Below, one piece after another: positions 43,660 through 55,481 of a stretch of 64,000 bases of DNA. The notes under the pieces were generated by a model. That model had not been told where the DNA came from. It did no database searches and saw only the letters and a list, made by a program, of their open reading frames with translations. Origin of the DNA: Gaertneriomyces semiglobifer. Taxonomy: Eukaryota > Chytridiomycota > Chytridiomycetes > Spizellomycetales > Spizellomycetaceae. The stretch is taken from positions 124,001-188,000 of the forward strand of contig JAHLKF010000027.1 of NCBI GenBank assembly GCA_025558075.1, written 5' to 3'. A program made the position numbers and the translations under genes. Within the stretch, counting starts at the first letter, position 1. Every line of letters begins with the position of its first letter.

Positions 43660-46267
43660 TCAGTTTGTCCATCCTGCACCGAGGACAAGGCCAAGGAAGG
43701 AGAATTTGTCTGTAGCTTCCTCAATGCGCTGCTTGGTAGACTTCCCTGCTCCATGGCCTGCCTTGGTTTCAACGCGTTCCATAATAGGCGACGGATTCGC
43801 CTTTGCATGATATTGAAGGGTAGCCACAAACTTGTGAGAATGCAATGGGACCACTCGATCGTCATGGTCGCCTGTCATGATCAGAATGGCAGGGTACCTG
43901 GTATTGGGCCGCACATTGTGGAGCGGCGAGTACTTACGCAACACCTCAAAGTCCTCCTTCGTGTCCGGGTTACCGTAATCAGACGTCCAAGCATGTCCAA
44001 TGGTGAATTTATGGAATCTGTACATGTCCAATACACCGACTTCCGCCACGCCGGCTGCGAAAAGCTCGGGTGCTTGGGTGACACATGCTCCAACAAGAAG
44101 GCCTCCGTTCGATCCGCCGTTGATGGCAAGCTTCTTCGAAGATGTGTAGTTGTTCTCAATTAGCCATTTGGCTGCGTACTGGAAGTCGTCAAAAACGTTC
44201 TGCTTCTTGCCAAGCTTTCCTTGGTCATACCACTGCTCCTGCCCATACTCTCCACCTCCGCGAATATTCGCTACGGCAACCACACCTTTCATATGTTGGA
44301 TGAAAGTCAACCAAGTGACGGCAAACGAAGGGGTGATGGAGATGTCAAAACCACCGTAGCCGTACAACATAGTCGGGTTGTTCCCATCCAGCACTGTGTC
44401 GTTCCGGCTGATAATATACATAGGTACCCGTGTTCCGTCCTTGCTAGTGAAGAAAACTTGCTTGGTCTGCAGCAAATCCGCTTTCAATCCATTCACCTTG
44501 GCTTCTCTGTATACTGAATGCTGCATACTTTTGAAATCGAAACGGATGATCGACCCCGGAGTCGTAAAGGAGGAAAAGGAGTAAAACACCTCAGTATCCT
44601 CCTTGCGGCCGGCCATGGAGCCAATAATAGAACCAAGCGGCAAGGGCAGCTCTTTGGGAGTTAGTGGGGCCCCAGTTCGGAGATCATACAGGCGCGCAAC
44701 GTGCTTGAGAATCACAGAATGTTAATGTTAGATAGGTGTAAAGAGAACCTTACAAAGAACGATTGTTACCTTAACATCGTGCAAGTAGACCAGCACGAGT
44801 TTGTCACCGTCGACAACGTTGTTAAGAGCCAGAACATCCTCACTTTCGGGTATGACTTCTACGAAACCCTGTGGAGAGCACCGCGTCAGTGGTATGCATC
44901 GGCGGGAGCAGACTCGGAGCACTCTTAAACTTACATCCTTGGGTTTGGTGAGATCGTACTTGACTATACGGCGCTTTGGTGCCTGCAGCGCCGTCTCGAA
45001 CCAGAATACGGGTCCCTCATTCGTCACATATGAGAACTCTGCGATGAAGTCATCGACGATCTTCAAGACCTCTGGTGCTTGTGTGATTTCATTCTTCCCA
45101 TTGCGGGCGAACTCCTTCTCAAGCTCGACAATGTATATTTTCACTTCCGGATCACAACTGCGCGTAGTGGAGATGATGACATATTTCCCATCGTCAGAAA
45201 CCTGGGCGCTAAACAAATGTTCTGGGTTCTCTGGGTCTTTGTGAATCACAATATCTTCGTCCTGCGACGTGCCCAAACGGTGATAGCACAGCATTGCATT
45301 CTTATTACTGTCAGTTTCGGTGCCCGCCTTATCACTGGTAGTGCCGGGATTGGGGAAGCGTGTATAGAAGAAGCCCTTGTCGTCATGTGTCCAGTGAATG
45401 CCCGTGAATTTGGCCCACTGGATGGGAGTCCCCTCATACTCTGCTGCGGCACCTTCTCTGGTTTCACGCACATGAATCGTCACCCAGTCGCTTCCGCTAG
45501 CAGACAACCCATAGGCAAAGAATCTACCGGACTTGGAAAAGCCATAGGTGTTAAGGGAGACCGTACCATCTTCGGATAGCGCATTCGGATCAAAGAATGG
45601 TTTAGCTTCTGCCTCAAGGGATGATTGTTGGTACAGAACTGACTGCGGCTGCAGACCGCTGTTGTGGAAGTAGTAGTAGTTGTCGCCTCGCTTGAAGGGA
45701 CAGCCAAACCTGTTGTGGTCGACGTGTCAGACAGAACGGAACACATGCCCGTCGGTCGCAGCACAAAACCCACTTTTCATAGTTCCAGAGATTGGTTAGT
45801 TTCTCCTTGAACTGTTCTCTGTAAGGATTCTTCTCGATAAACTGGAAAAACGTCTTGTTCTGAGCCTCAACGAATTCCTGTGGTGAATGATAAGCATCTT
45901 CAATACAAACAAAGATAATGCTCTACAGAATTACTTGAGTTTCAGGACTGTCTGGATCTTCAAGCCAGCGATACGGATCCGGCACATCGTATCCGTGTAG
46001 GTTCTCGACCACGGACTCGTCCTTCCTAGCATTAGGATAGGTAAACGGCCCCTGGGGAACGTCAAGGGCGGGAGAGGTCATTTTTAAAGCACGGAAAGTC
46101 GAAACTGTTCTGAGAGGGCTGCGGCAGAGGCTGGCAGCGAAGATCTGATGCTTAACGAGGTTGTGCGATAGTGTGCGCCCCAACAGTCTCGGGCTCATAA
46201 ACATGTTAAGTGCTAACGCGCATACAAGGCATTCCAGCAAAAGGTCACTCTCAGATAGCTTCACCAT
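43660..46267 (-). CDS. PREP: Prolyl oligopeptidase (S9A family)
   Basis: Model: complement join(43660..44703, 44770..44868, 44935..45709, 45774..45877, 45935..46267), 784 aa. It cleaves short peptides after proline. The N-terminal β-propeller ([31 protein letters not shown]) is followed by the α/β-hydrolase domain with catalytic Ser in [11 protein letters not shown], Asp in [12 protein letters not shown] and His in KAGHGAGKS. The ordinary cytosolic protein would begin at an internal Met ([10 protein letters not shown], residue 63). The first ATG adds 62 residues rich in Arg, Ser, Leu ([20 protein letters not shown]) that look like a mitochondrial presequence. Its first ATG is 41 bp from the divergent ECD start. 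Confidence 0.95.
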
Positions 46268-46308
46268 ACCATAGATGCAAACAGTTTGTAGTAGACTGAG
46301 GGCGCACT
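46268..46308. promoter_or_regulatory. 41-bp divergent start-to-start interval (PREP/ECD)
   Basis: Only 41 bp separate the first ATGs of two divergent genes. Core promoters must therefore overlap the coding or 5' regions, or PREP uses its internal Met 63. Confidence 0.6.
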
Positions 46309-48620
46309 ATGGAGAACGTTTTTGCTCAGTCGGAAGAGTCTGATGCAGTAACCTATGAAATATATCGGAAGGCCACCAAGGCCAGTACGGATGAGATACT
46401 GGAGGAAGCGCAAGAGCTTGCTACCATCGCTTGTAGCTACGTTTCGAAGTGGACCGACGGGTATATCTGGCATAATGAGCCCTTTGCCTTGTCTGTGGCA
46501 CCATCTGACAGTGGGAAAGGTGCTCGTCGTTCATGTGTGAAAGCCTATATCGTGATCTTGCTAACACAGTGCCCCACAGGCCTGGTGAAGGTACAAGGAA
46601 GAACTAGGTTCGGGGATGCCATTGATGATGAATGGTTCATCGTCTTCTTGCTGCGAGAACTCACTTTGCACTTTCCGGACATCGTTTTGAGGTGAGGTGA
46701 AGACCTTTTACTCAACTGAAGTGTTGAAGGCGGGGATAATTGAACACCGCAATCCCGCGCAGCGTGCAAGATAATGACGGGCAATTCATCCTCATTGAGG
46801 CTGCGGATCATTTGCCTACATGGCTAAGCCCGAGCACGAGCGAGAACAGGGTATGGCGCTTGTTTCTTCACCGAACGATAGGGAGAACTCTAAAGTGGCA
46901 CTTAGGTCTTCATCCACCGTGGACAATTACACATCATACCAATGCCACGGACACCGGCGGAAATACCACTGTATCCCTCTGGTCCAATTGTCTTGGAGAG
47001 AGCCTTAGATATTATAATGAGCCCGGCACCAACGGAAGCAGCACTTGCAGTACAAGAAGCTCTGAATGCGCGACTAGCTGGGTGAGTGGAGTGAAGCCTC
47101 CTTCCATCTTGGCTACTAATCTCATCATCGTTCATAATAGGTATCCGGAACGCGCACAGAAGAACATGCATCATGCAAAGATGGTTGTGCCCCGTCCCAT
47201 CGCACATCTGTTGCAACATGATCCGCAACTCGTTGCGCCGGCCGTGGAGGCGTTTTACACCCGGGATCCGTTGACGATGAAGGTGCGTTTCCATTGGACT
47301 TTTTTCTCTGTCCCATTCATTTGCTTATCGTTTGTATTCCAGGCATGCTTCCGTATGGCGAAGTTTCCGCCAGCCGACTCTGTCGTTATTACTGCTAGAA
47401 TGAACAGAGTGCAGTATGCGCAACTCATGAGTCAAAGATTTCATCCACCAAAGCCCTTTCACTTGCCGCCCCGTAATTCGCCGGTGTTCAAATCTCACGA
47501 GCTTGGCATGAAACTTGCCTGCGGCTTTGAGATGCTGTACGCAGATTTGTACCTGCAGGATCGCTCGAAGAGTCATGAGATGCCCAGTCTGGATGATTAT
47601 AACTTTGACGCTGACCGTGCCTGGGGACGATTTAGAAGCAGGCTTGAGAAGCTGGGCTATTTTGGAGAGGAGTTGGTTGGCTCTAAACGGTATCGGGATA
47701 TGGAAAAACGTGCAAAAGTGCAATTTCTTCAAAGTCGCACTCCCGCTGGTCATTTGCCGGAGAGCAATCCAATCTGCAGGATTGATGCGATTTTGAAACT
47801 GCCGATAGACAGTGGCACGTTCCCAACATTGCAAGACCACGAGGATAGTGACGATTGGATGGAGGTAGATCACACCGCTTTAGAAAATTTGTTGTCCACA
47901 GAGGAGCGCCGGGTCAGTGACGTAGGACCTTTGGAATCTGATGAAGAGGATGACTCTGGTTTGGATGAAGAGGAAATGCGTGATATGGAGGCATTATCTA
48001 AGATGTTTGGCGGTTTCAGCAGTTTTGTGGGAAAGGAAAGTGGCATTGATGGAGTGCTTTTTCCTCATGAAAGTGAACCCGACGATGAGATGCAGGATGC
48101 ATCTGGAGTCTCAAACGGTCCACTTCAGTTTGATGAATCACAGTTTGTGCAGTCTATGATGGACATGCTTGGAATGGACGACACCGAGTTAGCATTGGTG
48201 AAGGGCTTTGGCAAGTTGATGAAAGACGTGGCACCATCGCAAGATCCGGACATCTTGCGTTCCGCCAACAGCTCTACTGCACAGGAAAGCTCTGCAAACA
48301 TCGAGGCTGATTCCGCAAATGAAGATGATAGCGATCTGGGAGTCGCTAGCGTCCCCATTGAAGAATATATGGATGCCATGGACCGTGAGTTGAGTGGAAC
48401 AAAGGTTGGGAAAAGCTTTCACCGCGAGAATGATCGACTCTCGTCATCCGAGGAGGCTGAGGAAATCCACGACCATGGCGAGGAATCTGCGCCAGTGGAC
48501 TTGGATTTGAACCTCGTGAAGAACATATTGGAATCATTCTCGGCTCAGGAAGGTTTGCCTGGACCTGCGTCGAGCATTTTGTCGTCCATGGGCATATCAT
48601 TGCCGAAGAAAAACCAGTGA
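46309..48620 (+). CDS. ECD: Ecdysoneless (ECD/SGT1) family protein
   Basis: Model: join(46309..46691, 46763..46850, 46906..47081, 47141..47282, 47343..48620), 688 aa. ECD proteins bridge Prp8/U5 snRNP maturation, the R2TP chaperone and transcription control. Seen: FLLRELTLHFPDIVLSVQDN, FILIEAADHLPTWLSPSTS, NRVFIHRGQLHIIPMPRT followed by AEIPLYPSGPIVLERALDII, NMHHAKMVVPRPIAHLLQHD, ACFRMAKFPPADSV and KSHELGMKLACGFEMLY. The C-terminal 250 residues are acidic (EDDSGLDEEEMRDMEALSKM), with conserved short blocks and a final LPGPASSILSSMGISLP. The intron removing the gtatgg block is needed to restore the VFIHRG segment. Confidence 0.93.
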
Positions 48621-48813
48621 ACGTCCGGATGCACGCAAAGGTAGCCCTTGCCTTCAAATGGGCACATCATTAAATTATTACATACGTCTGTTTCTTCTCC
48701 ATGTAGCCTAGATCGATTAGAATAGTATCCGCTTAATAGCATAAGTCGCATATAGCAGATGTTTTAGGCTTGAGATCGGAGTAGACAAATTTCATCACAC
48801 TGCAGCTGTTACA

Positions 48814-49237
48814 CTATCGGCTCAGGTATTTTCTCCCCTTCATCATTCTTCTCTTCAACATTTTCCTTCCTAATAGCGTCCGCAAGCGAGTTAGGAATCC
48901 GTGCTTACGCTTGCGTTTGATATTGGACGGCTGGTACTCGTTTCCGAATGTGACATAACGGACACTGTCGTGCATGAGAACGTGAGAATCATGATCCCGT
49001 CCAGCGATTGGTCGATCCCAGACTTACCTGGGCAGAAGGCTACTTCTTCCTAGTGCGGGGTTGAATGGTGACGATGCAGGGCGGGATAATAGGGATGATT
49101 GTAGTTGCACTGTTAATGATGGCGTGTGACGGGGAAGAACACAGCTACGTGGATGAGTTAGTGACGGTAACGAGGCATTTACGATTTGCAATGTCTTACC
49201 TCGATCTTGAGCTTATGAACCTTGTTATGAACGACAT
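48814..49237 (-). CDS. MRPL34: Mitochondrial ribosomal protein bL34m
   Basis: Model: complement join(48814..48964, 49028..49144, 49200..49237), 101 aa; phases agree at both introns. The C-terminal 45 residues are a bacterial-type L34: [20 protein letters not shown], then [18 protein letters not shown]. The N-terminal ~50 residues ([20 protein letters not shown] ... [15 protein letters not shown]) are Arg/Ser/Leu-rich without acids, a textbook matrix-targeting sequence. It is a component of the large mitoribosomal subunit near the peptide exit region. It is short and split over three exons, so easily missed. Divergent from SFM1, convergent with ECD. Confidence 0.93.
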
Positions 49238-49525
49238 CTTTCGTAGATTCGGCACCTAGTTCGTTGTCATTCGTCGCTGACAGCGATTTTCGGGTTTCCA
49301 CTTGAACTTTTGGTCGCCGTCGTCGCCGTCGTTGTTGCCATGGCACCACGCGTGAATTCTTGTTGGCGTTAACTTTTTGAGAGAAGCTGACAGCGAACGA
49401 CAACGAGCAGCTGGAAAGAGTAATACAGAAAGGTATGGTCTCGAGCATTCGCATCGGCCTGCAACGAGCTATTTTATTGACGTTGTCCTGTTCGCAATCC
49501 TGTCCATAGGAATTTTTCATAAACC

Positions 49526-50235
49526 ATGCCTCGCTTGGACCCCTCCAACCATGTCCCGCTGTCCGGCTTCAAGTACATTGTTGAGCACATGGAACCCAGT
49601 CTCGACAAGTGGTCAGAACTCGAGTATCTCAACGTTGCCAAGCACGTTGGGCCCAACAGATTATATCTAACATCGTTGCACGCGGATTTGCTTGTTAATT
49701 TACCACCAACCATTGCGGATCCCAACAGTGGAATTGTATATACTGAAAAGAGTGTGTTGGAGATCCCTGGACTGAAGAAAGAGCGGTGCATTTTGCTGGA
49801 CCCAGCAAGCAAGGAGGAGCTGAAAACTGGGGACAGGGAAGAGTTTGAGTGGTTGGTGTTTGGCGGGATACTTGTAAGTGTGCAGTGAACCTTGGTCACG
49901 GTTGTTCGTTTCCTGAGCTTTGTCCTACCTAGGGTGATGACCCACCACAAGACCGTACTCGTTTCCTGCGTCAGCTTGGGTTCCCAACCCGACATCTGGG
50001 GCCAATCCAAATGACAACCGACACTGCGTGCCTGGTCACGCAACAAGTCATCGAAAAACAAATTCCGCTAAACGACCTCCCATACACAGATCACCCAGAA
50101 ATTAGGTTCAATAAGAAAGAGTGTGTGCAGATGCCCTTCAGGTACCTGCGAAACGATGATGGAGAACCCAAGTTGCCCGAAGGAATGCGGGATCTTTTGA
50201 GAAGTGGTGGCGATGACGTATTTGATCTAGCATAA
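49526..50235 (+). CDS. SFM1: SPOUT-type protein arginine methyltransferase SFM1
   Basis: Model: join(49526..49873, 49933..50235), 216 aa. SFM1 monomethylates an arginine of ribosomal protein uS3 in yeast. Seen: an N-terminal FKYIVEHMEPSLDKWSELEY, RLYLTSLHADLL, CILLDPASKEEL, a SAM-site-like FGGILGDDPPQDRTRFLRQL straddling the intron, FPTRHLGPIQMTTDTACLVT and the basic/aromatic C-terminal KKECVQMPFRYLRND block. Length matches the yeast protein (about 213). The DUF431/SPOUT assignment is confident; the substrate is inferred from yeast. Confidence 0.9.
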
Positions 50236-50344
50236 CCAATCAACGACAACCATACAAGAACTGGAATATTTGTTTACCAAGACAGTCAAAATTATTATGG
50301 AGACATCATAAATAAAATGGTGTGGGCGTGTCACATTTTCAGGA

Positions 50345-53300
50345 CTATCTTTTCCCTTTCGCCTTCTTCATTTGCCGTTCATAGCCTCGCATCGCCCCTT
50401 CCTGTTGAGCAAGATGTCCCATCACCTTGTCCATTTTCTTCTTGTACTCAACATCCTTTCGTTTCGTCTCCTCTAATCTCTTCCTGTTCACAAAGGCGGC
50501 GTCTCGTCTCAACTCTCTCACAGCACCCTTGAACTCCTTTTTGTATTCATGAGCTAACTTTTTCTTGTCATTACGCTCCTTATCTGGATCGCGCGCCTTG
50601 CGGTCCACCGAGTAATGCGTGCTGAACTTCGGAACATATGTCTGAATTGCGACCGGGGCGAATTTTTGCAGAAGTAACGGGCGGCGTTTGAGGGTCGCGG
50701 TATTAATGGAAGCCTCCAAATCCGACAGCAAGGAGGTCAGGGTTTCGGCAAGTCTGGGATGGAGTTTTTCATTCGAGATAACTCGAAGGACGGGGAGAAA
50801 CGGCGATATAATCTCCCCATACGACGGCAGTTCTCGGTAAAGCTTAGCAATACGTGCGAGCAGCCTGAGAACGGTATGCAACAGCGAGATCTTCAATTCT
50901 TTCTCATCGAGCGATGAAACCTTTTCGGATGAATCCAGAACCTGCGACAGCGAGAGGTTCATCGGTTCCCGATTCCACTTAGAAATGCGAATGTCGTCAA
51001 AGCCCGGATTCAAAATCGGTGCAACTGGGGAATTGGCGATAGGTTCTTCCGAAATTGGCAGCATCAACGCCAACAAAACGGACAGGTAGTTGACGACCTC
51101 TGGGACAAGGCGCTTGGAGAGAGCTTGAAACTGCCGCGGTTGTCAGATATAATAACCTTTGCAGAGTTACGGAAGCACGTGTGTAAATAGCTTACCTCAA
51201 GAAGCATCTCGCATAATATCAAGCCAATTGCAGCGTCCCGGACAGCTTTGATAGGCTTGAATGCCAACCACTCGCCCATCAGTAGCATAGCAGGGGTAAG
51301 GACCGGATGTACCAAATCACTTGTTGAGAAAATACGTCCAATGCACTTCAGTGTCACAATGTCCCCAGACGACATACCACCACTCCGTTTGGTGTTACCC
51401 GCCAACTCCCTTTGCAATCGCTTATGCATATCCGTGAGCGTGGTTACGAAATAATCAGTAGCTTGCTCCGGGAATTGATGAGAAAGCTCAATGATGTGAA
51501 AGGAAATGGCATCAATGGACCACAAATCCGGCGGTGACTGGCTGACAAGATACTGCACATGCTCGTATAGCACGTCAAGGAGTATTTGAAGCTTCTTCCG
51601 GTTTTCTCCTCCCAATTTCACGTGGTAAAGCACACGTAGACGTTGAACTATGGTGGCCTGCTCCTCCGAAGTCCTGCCAAGTGCGTAAGCCAAGAAATCG
51701 TCATGGGATCCAGGTGCTTCAAATGTATATGGAAGCTCTTTCGCTGCTGTTGGGTCCGGTTGTTTTGCAGGCGCCGAGGTATCTGAAAAACGAACTTTTC
51801 TTCCAGCTTTACCTTGTTCCTCTTCGTCAGAATGATCGTCTTCTTTTTCACTGCCGGATACCATCACCCAACTACCCGCAGCATCAGAGCCGTCAGATTG
51901 GTTTCCCTCATTGTCTTCCTCATCATCATCGTCCGCCTCACTATCTGCGTCCTCAACGAGTGAGGCTGCTAAAGCAATCCGCGCATCTCTTGAATCTTCT
52001 TCATCCAGTTCGGAGCTTTCATCATCCTCGTCACTGCCTTCGTCGTCATCGTCAGTGTCTCCCTCTTCCGAACCTTCCTCGTCTTCTTCGGACGACGACT
52101 CTTCATCACTTCCGCGCTTTCGCTTCCGCATAAAGATTTGGTCATTTAACAACTTTCCATTTTGGTACGTTAGAGGCTTTTCGTCCTCATCTGCAACCAT
52201 TTCATCAACTGCCGCTACGTAGTCATCGTCCCCTAGATCATCGGCCTGTGCTCTCCGGGACCGAGCAGCATCTTTTGCTGCCTTTGATTCCGCCGCCTTC
52301 ACAGCTTTCTCTTCATCTTCGGTGGGCAAACCCTGCATTCGTCTTTGACGATCGCGTTCAAGTTTTTCTAGTCTCTTGACTTCGTCAAGAGCAAGCTCTT
52401 CATCCGTCTTCAGGCGGTCGGTGGGTTTTGCTCGACGTTCGCGGGCTAATTCGCGCACAAATTGGTCATAGTCTCCGTAAGTGTCTTCCCGTTCACCCTG
52501 ATTTCTCTCTACCGCAGGCTTAGATGGATTTGCCGAAACCGGTGTATTAGCATCGGCATCAGTTATAGAGGCGACGATTGCCATCTTCGCCGCAGCTGGC
52601 TTCTGCTCATCCGGCCAAGTTAACGGCCGCCCACGAGGATTATCTTGGGTGAAAATGTTACGGATATCATCCAACTGAGCATCAACTTCGTCCGCAAGAT
52701 CTTCATCCTGCTCTTTCTGTAATTGTCGCTCTCGCTTGTGCATCTTGCTCTTAGCAATGATTTCTTTCATAACTTCGTTTTTGGACTTTTTCCTTCCATC
52801 TTCACCCTCCTCTCCTTCATCTTCACTAAAACCCCCGAAATGAGAATATTTGACGGTGTTTTGATCGATCTGTCCGGAATCCGAGTCGTCGTCATTGTCT
52901 ACTCGCCGTAGGCCAGCGTCTTTGAAAGCATCCTCATCCGCTAATGACCGACCAAGATGTGTCAATTCGTCCTCATCTTCTAAATTAAACAGTGAGCCGT
53001 AATCGGATCGCTTGGACTTTTCCTTCATGAACCGCTGCATCATCTTATCCTCAATTGACATATTAGGGTCATTTTCACCAAATCGTCGATCGACAAACGC
53101 AGTCTCTTTGTTTTTCCGGTCTAGTTCAACAGCCAAAGTTTTCTTTCGCTGTTCCTCGCCCTTTTTGCGCACGGCACCCGGTCGCCCCACTGAACCTTTG
53201 ACTTTCCTGCCAAGAATCTCATGCTTTTGACGATTGATCTTGAGCTCGAAGGGGTTATTAGTGCGAGCCTTAACATCTAGCTTGCGAACTATAGTCCGTG

Positions 53301-53466
53301 CGTCTTTGCGTTCTGCAAGAGCGGCCGCTCGTTGTGTCTGGGACTTCCTCTTAGAGATCTTTTGATGCTTTCCTATTACGCCAGCGTCCTTTAACGTGGA
53401 CTTCAAACGCTTCAAAGCCGAGCCACCGCTCGCTTTCTTGGCCCCAGGGACCTGTGCCTTTCCCAT
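50345..53466 (-). CDS. NOP14: Nucleolar protein NOP14 (SSU processome)
   Basis: Model: complement join(50345..51130, 51196..53466), 1018 aa, with its ATG at 53466. Nop14 binds Emg1 and U3-containing particles and is needed for 18S rRNA maturation. Seen: the basic N-terminal SALKRLKSTLKDAGVIGKHQ, NPFELKINRQKHEILGRKVK, GRPGAVRKKGEEQRKKTL, DRRFGENDPNMSIEDKMMQR, then a long acidic tract (about 480-580), and a helical C-terminal half (LVPEVVNYLSVLLALMLPI, PKFSTHYSVDRKARDPDKER, YKKEFKGAVRELRRDAAFV). The protein is longer than the usual 800-860 because of the acidic inserts. A TCACGTG box lies 121 bp upstream. Confidence 0.95.
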
Positions 53467-53586
53467 CTTGGGACTTGAATCCAGTAAGCGGACAAAATGC
53501 TCACCGTAGGGTCTGGTAACTTTAAAAAAGTCTTTGGACAATGTCAAATTGCCAAAAAGAATGTTGAGTGGTTACATAATCACGGG

Positions 53587-53593
53587 TCACGTG
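53587..53593. promoter_or_regulatory. TCACGTG E-box upstream of NOP14
   Basis: A CACGTG core flanked by T lies 121 bp upstream of the NOP14 ATG, at nearly the same distance as the copy before the adjacent eS1 gene (124 bp). Confidence 0.5.
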
Positions 53594-53848
53594 TTCTTCG
53601 CGTTCAACGCCGTATCCGCGCATTCGTACTGCAGAGTTGATGGTTTACAATGCGAAGGTCTACACAGCGGTCATTGACGCAGGTGGGGCATCAAGGCATT
53701 CTGGTAAAAGCCGATTCAACCTACATGTTCCTGTTGTGCGTCCGATGAATGCCACATGATATTCTCGCCATATGAAATTCACTAACGAAATCTGTCGGTG
53801 AAAGCAGATCACCTCAACAGAGGCTCCGTCGTAGGAACCATACACGTT

Positions 53849-55077
53849 CTAGCCATCTCCATGCGGATGCTCATGCTCAACAAGCAGAAGTATAATATAA
53901 ATTAACACAAGGGCGCTGCAGATACTCTTTTTGGGGCGTGTATTCGAAAATATGATACAACCTTTACACGCTCTCGAACACAGGGATCTAAGCAAACAAG
54001 AGTTAGAGGAAGTAGCTAGATATAGGCGTTTCCAATCGCGTTTACTCACCTCCTTGACGTCCTTGGTGTTACCGACGACCTTGGAGCCCTTGTCTTCAAC
54101 AGACTCACCGTGAAGCTCAAGAAGCTTGCCCAGGTCGAACTTGGGTGCCTTAAGAATCTTCACCTTCCTCACGTACACATTCTGAAGAGGGTAGATACCC
54201 TGGCAAGCCTTCTCAATGTTCTTTCCAATGACCTCGGGAACAAGCTTGGAAACCAACTCCTTCAAGTCGCAGGTAGACGCCTCAGCGGTCATGATCTCGA
54301 ACATCTTCTTGCGAATAGCTCTGATCTGAGCGTGGGTGGCGTATGTGGTCTTGCGAAGCTGGTTCTTGCGACGCTGGGTGAAGGCAATGGTGAACAGACG
54401 GAGAAGGTAACCGTCCGTGGTCTTGACATCAACGAATGCCTCAATCAAAGACTACAAGATTCCACACAACAGGGCATCAGTTAACTCGCTCTCCTCTACA
54501 ATCTTCCAATTGGCTGTCGGCATGTTCTCACCTGCCACTTCTTCACAAGGGAACGGAGCTTGTCGGATGTGAAGTCCATTCCGTGGAAGTTGGTCAGGCA
54601 GTTAGTTCCCTGAATCTCCTGAACCTGGAGCTTGATCTTCCTGAAAGAGTCCTCCTGGTTCTTGTTGAGATCCGCAAGGGAGACCTCCAACACACGACCC
54701 TTCAAAGCATCGTTGGCGTTCTCTATATGAGCAAACAAGACCATCAGTTGACTTGTTGCATCCACCAAAAAAAATTCATATTTCTTTTTGCTCCAAAAGT
54801 CCTTCGTCCTTCCTGCTCGCTATAGCCACTGACAACATCACATCATCCGCTCGCCGTAATGCGTCGATTCCTTTTTCAACAAAGCAACTGCAATCAATAG
54901 CAGGCAATACGTACTCAAACCCTGAGTCCTGTTGACAAGAGTCTTGCCAACGTTACGGACTTCAAAGAAACCAGGACCCTTGATGGTGTACCAGTCCTTG
55001 CGGGTGAAGGGGTCGACGACCTTCTTCTTCAACCCCTTCTTTCCCTTAGACAGACGCTTGTTCTTTCCGACGGCCAT
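53849..55077 (-). CDS. RPS1: 40S ribosomal protein eS1 (S3a family)
   Basis: Model: complement join(53849..53875, 54050..54451, 54532..54722, 54915..55077), 260 aa. A core component of the small subunit platform near the mRNA exit. Seen: [60 protein letters not shown] across the first intron, [48 protein letters not shown] and [11 protein letters not shown]. The last exon codes only for HEHPHGDG before the stop; such a His/Gly ending is not the usual ESV-type tail, and the acceptor used (cttgttgag) is weaker than the others. Introns of 192, 80 and 174 nt include two that are long for this genome, as is common in ribosomal protein genes. Confidence 0.95.
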
Positions 55078-55481
55078 GACTTCCTAGGGTGGTGTCGAAA
55101 TGCGCGAAAGAGGAAGAACTAGAAACTGGTTGCCGGCCTCTCGCCAAAAATGCCCATCAAAGGCGACGCTCGAGTTCAAAAAACGGATGAGTAAGCAACG
55201 TCACGTGAAACAACCCTGACTCCAACATTTGGGTTATCGATTGCGCGTCGCATAACTTTGACACCACAGGCGCTTCGCTCTTCTGACAATAATATTTCTC
55301 TCCTTTCCGAACGACGGGAGGAGCACGGCGGCCTGGCACGGAGCAGAGATCGGATCAGCACAATAGGGTGCGAAGGAGGAGAGACGGACGGAAGGAAGGA
55401 CGGACTGAAGGACGGGCTGAGACGGAGCTGCTCTTTTTGGTGGGATTTTCGCCGCTTTCCTGTTTCGCTGATCAAGGCGTC
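55078..55481. other. Divergent eS1/MEX67 intergenic region
   Basis: A 404-bp shared upstream region. It contains TCACGTGA and a GGACGGAAGG-type purine-rich repeat near 55380-55410 inside the probable MEX67 5' UTR. Confidence 0.5.
55201..55208. promoter_or_regulatory. TCACGTGA E-box upstream of eS1
   Basis: A full palindrome TCACGTGA lies 124 bp before the eS1 ATG and 274 bp before the MEX67 ATG. It is one of four upstream copies in the window. Confidence 0.5.

Noticed and set aside
54723..54914. Possible box C/D snoRNA inside the first intron of eS1
   Set aside because: A GATGATG-like and a CTGA-like word exist, but spacing and flanking terminal stem do not fit, and no guide element could be recognised.
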